Below, piece after piece: positions 56,101 through 64,000 of a stretch of DNA of 64,000 nucleotides (position 1 is its first letter; every line of letters begins with the position of its first letter). Made by a program: the position numbers and the translations under genes. This stretch comes from Corella eumyota. Lineage: Eukaryota; Chordata; Ascidiacea; Phlebobranchia; Corellidae. Location: contig OY720098.1 of the NCBI GenBank assembly GCA_963082875.1, positions 14,756,001 to 14,820,000 on the forward strand. Direction: 5' to 3'. The notes under the pieces were generated by a model that saw nothing but the letters and a program-made list of their open reading frames with translations, was not told the origin of the DNA and did no database searches.

Positions 56101-57960
56101 AATGTCACCAATAATCTCCACTCTTCATTTTTTTCTTCCTGTAGAGTTTGACGATAGATTTTAAACGAGGCTTGTAACATCCTATATTCAGTTCTCAATT
56201 GCTCATATTTATTCTTCCATTCTTGCTCAAATTCAAGCATGGACTTCTTGTGAAGTTGAGAAATTTCCAACTTTTCATTTTCATGGCCCTAAAAAAACAT
56301 TTTTTGTAAATCTTTATTTTCGAAAAAAACATTATTTGAAAATCTTCATTAGGATATCATTAAATATAATTGCCCAATAATTAGTCTGCTGGTTGGTTTT
56401 TGGCTAAGTGTAAGTTATTATCATTTAAGACCCCACTCGAAGATGGATACAAGACATGAGATTAATAAAAATTTAACCAATTTTATTATAAATGCACAAA
56501 CTATCAGAAAAATCCAAAAACAATGTATCATGTGTAGGCTATCACAAACTATGTATTATGTGTAGGCTATCACGAACTATCACAAAAATCCAAAAACAAT
56601 GTATTATGTGTAGGCAATATACATTTAAACCGTAAAGAAAATTAAAGTAATAAATACGTAATGAAAATTTTTTCAAAAAAATAATAAATAGCCTACAAAA
56701 CACAAGTTTTAACTTTTTTTTTTAATTTATTTGGTTTTTCCAAAGTTATTGTTTAAGTAACAGTCTTTTACTGATCTATTTATTCTACCTGACAAATTTT
56801 CTCGATTTCGGATCGATTTTTCTCAACAATACTATTCTCTTGGTTCTTCAAATCAAGTGAAGCTCTTTTCTTTGTGCTTCCATGTCTTAATCGTTCTTCC
56901 TCGAGAAAAGTTGACAAAGTCGACACTTGAACTCGTAAGTCATTTATTATCGATTCCCTAAAAATTTAAAAAAATGATCTATAGGTATAATTAATAACAT
57001 TGCTCCGTTACTTAATTTTTAACAATACTTATTTACTATTAATTTATACAAACATTACAATAAATCTTACAATTACTTACATTTCAACTGGCTTCAATAC
57101 TCTAGAAATAAAAATTGAGATTGTAAGACTTTTTAGAAAAACTTTCTATTTTCAATTTACTAACAACAACTTTATGTTTAGAAAAATATGTTGGGGGCAT
57201 TGTATTATTATAAAACTCTTTTGTGATGTCATAACAGTTAAAAAAACAAAATAACCTTTCAATGCCTTAGAATTACAAAACTAATCTCCATTATAAATTT
57301 TTAAGTGCGTAAATTCTCTTAAACCTATTTACTTTAAAGAAAAAATTTGAATAACTACTTTTCTGGAACTTGTGGTTTAGGATAATCAATAAAATGCTGT
57401 GGATGAATTTTAACAGAGATTTTTCCGGGGGATTTGGTTAAATGACATCCAGGATTCAGGTTAAATATTTTTACTTTCTAGAAAAAAATAACTTATTTTA
57501 AAACCTATTGGTATAATTTAAACTATGTACAAAAGAAGCCTATTATTTAATAAGTTTATTTATTAACCTTATAGTCACATGATTGTGCAAATGTTCTAGA
57601 ATAACTCCCTTTGTTTTGAGTGATGTAAGTTTGTTTTCGAAAATCATATTTTAAAGGCTTGTCATAATTGGAAAGATGGTTCTGTAAGCAAAAAAATATA
57701 TTTTAAATTATATAAAACTTAAATAACAAAAATACGTATGTTGCAATAAATATTCTAATCTTTATCCTCTTGTTTACATAGAAGCTAACTATAATAATAC
57801 AATATTTTTATTTGTCTCTAATGTGAAAAAAGTGATTACACAGCCGTTAAACCATCACACCAAAATAAAATGTAAATAAAAACAAAAATTAAATAAAATG
57901 CACCATTTGTCGCCTAATTCCAACTGAAGTGTGGGGTCTTCTATGATTTTGACTTTCCAT
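53160..57960 (-). CDS. FLACC1: FLACC1 (ALS2CR12)-like coiled-coil protein
   Basis: Minus-strand exons in order: 57960-57904, 57681-57568, 57477-57359, 56957-56789, 56288-56109, 55872-55733, 55209-55026, 54544-54335, 54194-53449, 53355-53160. Phases agree at every GT-AG junction; 2115 nt give 704 residues plus stop. The start exon (MESQNHRRPHTSVGIRRQ) is the least certain part. Residues about 62-80 (NLNPGCHLTKSPGKISVKI) resemble the NVSPGYQLVRNREQISVTL region I recall in human FLACC1. Coiled coil runs from about 97 to 390, with ESIINDLRVQVSTLSTFLEE and EYRMLQASFKIYRQTLQEE aligning to FLACC1 segments. Human FLACC1 has about 445 residues and is linked to the sperm flagellum. The C-terminal 310 residues, mostly from one 746-nt exon rich in Ser, Asn, Thr and Lys, have no counterpart I know. 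The family call rests on remembered sequence. A ciliary or flagellar role is inferred. Confidence 0.6.
54595..54830 (-). mobile_element. Degenerate SINE in an intron of the coiled-coil gene
   Basis: Plus-strand landmarks GGCCGACTTTATG, ATCACCCAGTTTTAAGTTG and GACATGGAAGCAGTGAAAA match the same landmarks in the better-preserved copies at 61130-61391 and 60001-60250. The promoter head is not clear. Confidence 0.5.
55269..55462 (-). mobile_element. SINE, minus orientation
   Basis: Reads TTTATTCTTGATGTAGAAAGG at its tail side and ends with the reverse complement of a GTGTGGTAAAGTGGTAAGAG tRNA-like head. Internal sequence is rearranged relative to other copies. Lies in the intron 55210-55732. Confidence 0.55.
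55485..55720 (+). mobile_element. SINE, plus orientation, next to a splice donor
   Basis: B-box-like GGGTACGATTCTCGC, then TTGAGTAAGGCGCTATAAAC, TGCTGAGCC, GGGCAATTA and an AGGATAAAGATATATAAAA tail. It is head to head with the preceding minus-orientation SINE. The tail stops 12 bp from the exon ending at 55733, whose minus-strand splice donor lies between them. Confidence 0.6.
56496..56616 (+). repeat. Short imperfect tandem repeat in an intron
   Basis: Three adjacent units based on ACAAACTATCAGAAAAATCC plus AAAAACAATGTATTATGTGTAGGC; the middle unit lacks the AGAAAAATCCAAAAACA part. Within the intron 56289-56788 of the coiled-coil gene. Confidence 0.75.
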
Positions 57961-59844
57961 TTTAAGTTAAATTATTTATCTATTGCCATAATATAAACTG
58001 GAATAAAGTTAGAAGTTTTGTTAATGCAGTAGGTTTATCAAGGATCCAGTTAACAACTTTAAAAAAATTTGCAGAATGCTTTTAGTAAAATAAAGGTTTA
58101 TTCCAATCCAGCAATTCGGATAATATGACTTAAATATTAAACAAGTTTTTGAGTGTTTTTAAAAAACTTTGGAATGTTAATTTGTTTATTTTTGTAACCT
58201 TACCGACCGTGTAGCAAAGTTATGCGACACGTGCCAAAATTTGTGTCAAAATACCGTGGCATAAAAGTGCCAAAAAATTCTTTTGTTAACCAATATTAAA
58301 ATCATATTTTAACAAACAGAAGTTATATTAGTATTAATGTTCTATAATGAAATTTAAACATTGATTCAAGTTTTTATATTTACTACAATTTTGCATTAAA
58401 TAAATAAAGTTTCATAGGCTAAATTAGTTTTTTTTTCAGGAAGTAAAATTTTTTTTTCGAACTGTTCTCAAATGATTTACGTAGTTATTTTCCGCCAATA
58501 TATTAATAACAAATAAGTGACATAGTTAAAAATTACTGCTTAACTGTAAACTCAATTACCAAGCAGCTTTATATAATTTGATTGTCTTACAGGCCTAAAA
58601 ATTCACTATCGCGGATAAACGTCCAACATTTTTTGTACGCTGAAAAACAACTTTTCTATACAAATAAAAAAGTTATAAATTCTTGATACGAATCTAAATT
58701 AAAACGCGATTAGGTCGCGATTGTTGTTTTTTCAAAAATGTTATTGCCTATTGTTTATTTAAAGCCTTAATATAGCTGTCAGTTTCAATACTGAATTTTT
58801 TTTAATGGTTTTAGGTTTTAATCGTATTTATTTAAAGTCTTAAATTTGACTAAAACTTCTTCAGATCCAGAAATTTAATCCTAGTTGTAATTTAAAAGGG
58901 TTAACAATTTAAAACAATTTTATAAAATCGCATGAATTGCATTGAAGAAAATATGAGAAATAACATTATTTATTATTGTATATTTATTTAGTTTTTTTCC
59001 ATTAATAAACGTACTTGGTGATTGATCCATATTAACAAACTTAAAAAAATAAATTTAATCACTTAAATTTGGGGTCACAAATCACTTTAACTTGGTTTGT
59101 GATATTTTACATAATCTTTAACCATCATTAGCAGTTTTACTAAATAAATAATAGCAAAACCACTATTTATTACAATTAAAAACAATTCCAAACTTAAGTT
59201 AAACCAATGATTACATCAACCAAGTTAAGTTACACCATTACACTAACCAAGTTGCGTTCTTTTTACATAAATTAAAATAGCGTTTTGAAAAACGACATAT
59301 TTTCGTGTCGAAATGGGCTTATATTGCGACTAGGGCTTATATTGCGACTATTTAAGTTGCGACTATATTTTGACAAGATAAATGTTTTTGAGCGACTAGA
59401 TACATTTTAAATTTTGTTTCTAATAATTGGTGATTAAAAATAAATTTATACCTGTTTATTTTGTTTTTTACATGCTGAATACTAGCGGGTTCCCATTTTT
59501 TTAACTTTTGAGATAAAGAGCTTAAGGGGGACGTAAGTTTTAATAGTAACAACTTGTTTTAATACACACCACAAGTTATTTTCTGAGCTGTTGTTAAAAG
59601 TTGGGACAAGAAGAACATGTTAGACCAACTTAAAAGTTTGTACGAACTAATAAAACTTATAACACATTTTTAAATTGACACTTTTTTGACACAATTTTTT
59701 TGAAACTAAATTTTGACACTGAACCTGTTTAAAAAAAGTCCCTATTGCATAAAACTTTGTAACGATTTTTTGAAGCAAACAAGCAACGGTTTAGTGAGTG
59801 ACCGTGCCATAATTTTGAATTTACAGATACATAGAATTTTTAAC
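57961..59844. other. Divergent intergenic region
   Basis: 1.9 kb between the start codons of the minus-strand coiled-coil gene and the plus-strand gene to the right. AT-rich, with no supported gene. Contains a short direct repeat at 59313-59366. Both promoters must lie here; no clear core elements could be named. Confidence 0.5.
59313..59366 (+). repeat. Short direct repeats
   Basis: GGGCTTATATTGCGACTA occurs twice back to back, followed by a shorter TTAAGTTGCGACTA. Minor local repeat in the divergent intergenic region. Confidence 0.8.
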
Positions 59845-62800
59845 ATGCCGTTTCATAAAGTTATAAGACGTGGTTCAATATTGGAAAAGAGAAGTTCACC
59901 AAAAAGTTCAAATATCTCCCAGTTATTGATGTATAGGTCCATTTCAGGAGGAGGACTTTATGCTAGTTATCATGTAAGAATATATTAAATTTTGGGTGTT
60001 TTTTATACATCCTTGATGTGGGAAGGTCGACTTCATGACCTAAACATAGAGTAACAACATCAGTTACCCAAACCTAGTCCTGAGTTGCCTTTGGCAGTTT
60101 GGGATGTTATAAATTATAAATGCCTGATAGTTAAGTTGCTAATTCAGTGTTGTCTCAGCAGGAGTTTATAGTGCCTTACTTAAGGGACCTACAGCATGAA
60201 AGCAGTGAAAATTAAACTTATGACCTCATGTACTGTAATAAGTGTTGGGTATTGCTTCTTTTATATTGCCTTAATAAATCTTTTTATTCTTATGGTGGTT
60301 GTATATTCATTAGTATATAAACTATTTTTTTACATGATTGTAAATTTTTAATACCTATGCCTTTAAAACATAATATTGTTATGTTTAAATTAGTTTTTTG
60401 GTTATAAAACAAAAGGTATATAAACAAAAATACATGCTTTTAATATTACTGCGAGTTTTAACTTATCTAGTTAAATACCTGATTTTCTTTGAATTTTGTT
60501 TTTATTATTATTTTTTTTTAATTCTGACATTTTTATCAATTTTGAATTGCAATATAAATAGACCGCATGGGTTTATCAGTTGAGTATTATATCTTAGTAA
60601 TTACTTGCTGGACTGCAATTTTTACTCATTTGGTAGGTTACCTAAAATTGTTTCTGGTCACATTGTTTTTTTTTGCTTATAGAAGACAATTGTAGCTTTA
60701 AAATTTTTGTTCAGGTAAACCCTGAAATTTTTCAACGAAGTTTGGATTTACAAACTTGGAATAAAGTAGGAAATCCAATAATAAAATTTTCAAACTACAA
60801 TCTAATAGGGTCAGAAGAACAATATTATCATGACCTGCAGTCTAATTTAGAAGTAAGAATTTTGTGTTATAATAAATTGTTTGTTGTTAAGAATTGGTAT
60901 AACTTTTCAGTGTTAAAATGTTAAAGTAATTTCAAGTAAAATGTCATAAACAGTATAAACACCTGCTGAGCCCAAATCTAATTAGAAGTTTAATTATGGG
61001 ATTTATAATCTATAATAGGCCTACTCCAAACTGGTTAAGGTAATTGAATACAGGGTCTTTGTAACAAATGTTATTTCATCATTATATGATAAGAAATTTT
61101 GATAACTTGTATTTTGCCATCAAAATTTTATATTTTTTTTCTCCATGTGGAAAGGTCAAATGTGAGACATAAACATAGAGAAACATTAGTTACTCAGACC
61201 CAGTCTCGAGTTGCCTGTGGCAGTTTGGAATACTATAGAGACTATAAATGCCCGGTAATTATGCTGCTAAATAAATGCTAACTCAACAGGAGTTTATACC
61301 GCTTATATCGCCTTACCTAAGGGCGGTTGGGATTGAACTCACGACCTTATGGTGGTGTAGCAAGTGTTCTTACCACTACACTATGCTGCTGGTATTTCTA
61401 ATGTTAAAATCAAATTAATTAACATTATTAAAAGACATTTTGGTTTATTAATTTTTTTTTCAAGGCACTTAGTTCTGCGTTAAATATTAGAGATGAGAGT
61501 TCCACAAAAGTTGCAAATTTGATGGTTGCTATGAACTTTATGGAAGTACATTAAGTTTTATTTAGACAAATTAAATTTAAATAATTATTTGTAAAACGTT
61601 AAAAATTTAACAAAAGGACAGTACCACTAAAAAATGGCCTCAATTTTTTTTTTAGATGTTTAGTGATATATTGGCAAACAAATTGAATCCAGAAAGTGCT
61701 GGAAAGGAAATAAAAGTCATTCTTGAAATTATGTTATCTTGTTTGGACATGGTAAGGTTTTAATACATACAAGATAAAGAAAAACCGGCAGCGTGGTGTA
61801 GTGGTAAGAACACTTCCTACACCACCATGAGGTCGAGGGTTCAATCTCCACTGCTCTCATGCTGTAGCCCCCTTGAGTAAGGCACTATAATCAATATTAA
61901 CTTCTGCTGAGCTAGCTCTTAATAAGCAGCATCATTACCGGGCAATTACAATCTCCATAATATTTCAAACTGCCACAGGCAACTCGAGGCTGGGTCGAAG
62001 TAATGTTACTCTAAGTTTAGGTTGCGCATTTAACCCCTCCACATTGAGGATAAAGATATATACAAAAATAAATAAAAAAAAGTAACAACATTCCAATACA
62101 ATAATTTAATTTCTTTGTTTTTATTTAAACCTTTTAATCAAGTTTGTAATTTGGCCTATTAAAGCTTAAGGAATGCCTACTATGGTTAAAAACTATGCAA
62201 AGATTATTGTTTTTTGTAGATTCCTAATTACTATGTTTATCATCTAAGAGAAAATCTTGGTTTTATGGAAGTTTTATTTTCTTTTTATACTACAAAAGAT
62301 AAAACTCTATATAATGCTGGTACTAAAATTTTAGTTGAAATTTTAAATGCTAGTCCAGATGCGAAACCATTATCCCTGCACACTGTTAAAGGATTAGGGT
62401 ATTTATAAATTGTGTATCATAATGCTAGTTAACATAAGATAGTCTTTTGGTATACTTTCTTAAATAATTTTTTTATATATTTATTCTTGATGTGTAAAGG
62501 TCGGCTTTACAACCCAAACTTAGAATAACATCAGTTTCCCACCCAGTCTTAAGTGAGGTTTGGAATATTATAAGTTATTTTGCCTGATAATTTAACTGGT
62601 GACTAAGTGACAGCTATTTATAATGCTATACTTAAAGGCATTACAGACAGGAGGCCGGGGGATCGAACCTAGTACCTCATGTAGTTTAAAAAGTTTTCTG
62701 ATCACTACACCAAGCTGCCGTTTGTATTAAATCTTTTTAATATTATTAACTTTAATAAATTTTGTAAAAAACATTTTTTGCCTAAAAAGTTACGACATTG

Positions 62801-63560
62801 TAAAATTGTTGTTTGTTTTAAATTAAATGAGCGATTCCAACATTAATTTTTGTTAACAGGCAAGTTATGCAAGATGTTAATGGTTGTGCACAGGCTGCAT
62901 TTTATCAGGTTTTATTTGTTGTGTTATCGGAAGTCGAACTTTTTCTCGACATACATAGCTCACTTCAAAAACATGACGAGTTTTTATGTAACACACCATT
63001 GCATATATCAGGATCAAATCATGGTAAGAACTGTTTATATATATTTTTTAAAGGTCAAATGCGCGACCTAAACATAAAGTAACATCAGTTACTCCGACCC
63101 AGTCTAGAGTTGCCTGTGACTGTTTCGGATATTATAGAGACTATAATTGCCTGGCAATTATGCTTCTGATTAAGGGCTGGCTCAGCAGGAGTTTATACCG
63201 TTTATAGCGGCTACTTTAGAGCACTACAACATGAGAGCAGTGGGGATTGAACCCACTACCTCATAATGGTGTAGCAATTTTTGTCGGTGCACCACAATTA
63301 ATAGTTTTTTTATTTTAAGGATTTGTCAATTAGACAATATTTATATTGTTAATTTAATGCTCTAATATAATATAATTTATGTTTATGTTTAGAGTTTCTA
63401 TTGAGTACAAATGGGTTTTTAAAGAAAATGTTTCAAATTTCTTCTCGTCAAATTAAAGATATTTCACAAAATGAATACAGGGAAATGTTATTCATATTTT
63501 CTCCTCTTTCCTCGAACTTAAATCAGTTGGTTTTAAATTCTTTAATTTCAAGTGCTGGAG
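59845..63560 (+). CDS. Unrecognised helical-repeat-like protein, 5' part
   Basis: Seven exons: 59845-59973, 60715-60852, 61465-61545, 61656-61751, 62220-62398, 62860-63023, 63393-63560. All have GT-AG borders and consistent phases, giving 318 residues (955 nt). The last donor (GGTATGTAAC) is in phase 1, so the gene continues beyond the window. The start ATG (MPFHKVIRRGSILEKRSS) is the first in-frame ATG of the exon. An acceptor-like TTGAATTTACAG lies 18 bases upstream and could be a spliced-leader acceptor. After a basic, Ser-rich N terminus the protein is mostly amphipathic helix with Leu-rich stretches (EIKVILEIMLSCLDM, KILVEILNA, FYQVLFVVLSEVELFL), as in armadillo or HEAT-type folds. I do not recognise the family. 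Its start faces the FLACC1-like gene, which is suggestive of co-expression but not proof. Confidence 0.72.
60001..60250 (-). mobile_element. SINE in intron 1 of the third gene
   Basis: Tail ATCCTTGATGTGGGAAGGTCG, body CCTGAGTTGCCTTTGGCAGTT, TCTCAGCAGGAGTTTATAGTG, and head side GCATGAAAGCAGTG plus TATGACCTCATG. Head eroded. Confidence 0.65.
60945..61055 (+). mobile_element. SINE fragment
   Basis: Plus-orientation body fragment: AACAGTATAAACACCTGCTG, AGCCCAAATC, ATAATCTATAAT and CCAAACTGG. Head and tail missing. Confidence 0.5.
61130..61391 (-). mobile_element. SINE, near full length, minus orientation
   Basis: Tail CCATGTGGAAAGGTCAAATG. Body CAGTCTCGAGTTGCCTGTGG and CAACAGGAGTTTATACCGC. The reverse-complemented head has the B box (GGGATTGAACTCACGACC) and A box (CTTACCACTACACTATGC). 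In intron 2 of the third gene. Confidence 0.75.
61785..62083 (+). mobile_element. SINE, best preserved copy
   Basis: The tRNA-like head GCGTGGTGTAGTGGTAAGAA (A box) leads to GGGTTCAATCTCC (B box, about 61837-61849). A body follows with TTGAGTAAGGCACTATAA, TCTGCTGAGC, GGGCAATTAC and ACAGGCAACTCGAGGCTGGG, then the AGGATAAAGATATATACAAA tail. The internal A and B boxes imply RNA polymerase III transcription. Lies in the intron 61752-62219 of the third gene. Confidence 0.8.
62471..62720 (-). mobile_element. SINE, minus orientation
   Basis: TATTTATTCTTGATGTGTAA tail, AAGGTCGGCTTTAC, CCCAGTCTTAAG body, and a head with GGGGGATCGAACCTAG (B box complement) and GATCACTACACCAAGCTGCC (A box complement). 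In the intron 62399-62859. Confidence 0.72.
63032..63297 (-). mobile_element. SINE, minus orientation
   Basis: AAAGGTCAAATGCGCGACC tail side, CAGTCTAGAGTTGCCTGTG, CTCAGCAGGAGTTTATACCG, and head side AGTGGGGATTGAACCCACT (B box complement). In the intron 63024-63392, which it nearly fills. Confidence 0.75.
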
Positions 63561-64000
63561 GTATGTAACAATTTTGTAGTTGTTTAATTATAGGTAGAAT
63601 GGTTGTTATTTAATTTTATATATATATAATGATATTTTATTGGTTTGTAATAAACACTCCATAAACTAGGTATAATGTTTTTTAAATGACTTGTACCGTA
63701 CAGTTTTAGAAAAAACTTAAAACAATAGAAAGTAAGCAGTACTGTAAAGTACAAGAGATAATTAGCTAAGATCTTAAGTACAAGGAAAAATTTGGAAAAA
63801 CTGTTAAATACAAGAAAAAATATTCAAGAATTGTAAAGTTAAAAAGAGAATTACTGAGGAGAAAAAATAAATGAGAACTGTTAAGTACTAGAGAGTGTTA
63901 GGCAAATCAAGCGAGATAGAATTAGCAAATGTCGCAAAAGACGAGAGTAAATTTAGGAAGTACCGAAGAATATGAGAAAGAATTTTATAGAAACTAACCA
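63561..64000. other. Intron with degenerate repeats, window end
   Basis: Starts as the intron after exon 7 of the third gene. From about 63690 onward the sequence repeats loosely around TACTGTAAAGTACAAGAGA, with units of about 30-40 bp that are strongly diverged. No further exon seen before the window ends. Confidence 0.5.

Noticed and set aside
57000-57254. 84 aa plus-strand frame
   Set aside because: AT-rich sequence inside an intron of the minus-strand gene, with no start context or homology.
41943-64000. Retroviral, LTR or other virus-derived elements
   Set aside because: No reverse transcriptase, integrase, capsid or envelope-like frames and no LTR pairs were seen. The repeats present are SINE-like or short tandem repeats.

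Overview
The window looks like a tunicate genome, most likely Ciona. Four observations support this: an AT-rich background, short introns, many tRNA-headed SINE-like repeats, and one exact 16/16 match to the Ciona spliced-leader exon at 43387-43402 (minus strand). The organism call is an inference and no database was searched.

The left two thirds (1 to about 41942) is one thing: a very large tandem array of U1 spliceosomal snRNA genes. Each 501-523 bp unit carries one 162-nt U1 gene with the AUACUUACCUG 5' end, stem-loops I to IV and an Sm site. Upstream of each gene is a PSE-like element. I count 80 full-length copies plus two truncated ones. The plus-strand block (1-34463, 66 full copies and one truncated) runs off the left edge of the window. 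It meets a minus-strand block (34464 to about 41942, 14 full copies and one truncated) tail to tail at a breakpoint that carries a 23-bp duplication. Units fall into a few upstream classes (B, E, K, V; C and D at the right end), which are arranged in higher-order repeats of about 1543, 2064, 1044 and 2013 bp. The repeated 68-94 aa reading frames in this region are promoter plus U1 sequence, not genes.

From 42.1 to 44.5 kb an inverted repeat (42158-42209 and 44421-44488) brackets a probable three-exon 3' gene fragment with a hydrophobic, GPI-anchor-like C terminus, and the spliced-leader-like 16-mer. From 44572 to 52201 (+) lies a complete 13-exon gene of the CIP4/FBP17/TOCA-1 family (F-BAR, HR1, SH3; 699 aa). 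Facing it from 57960 to 53160 (-) is a ten-exon coiled-coil gene (704 aa) that I relate to FLACC1/ALS2CR12. Its start faces, across a 1.9-kb interval, a third gene (+, from 59845, seven exons seen) that runs off the right edge and that I do not recognise.

The gene-rich right third contains at least nine copies or fragments of a tRNA-derived SINE family, concentrated in the introns of the third gene. Nothing viral, retroviral or CRISPR-like was seen. The main biological system here is the U1 array and its sequence variants.
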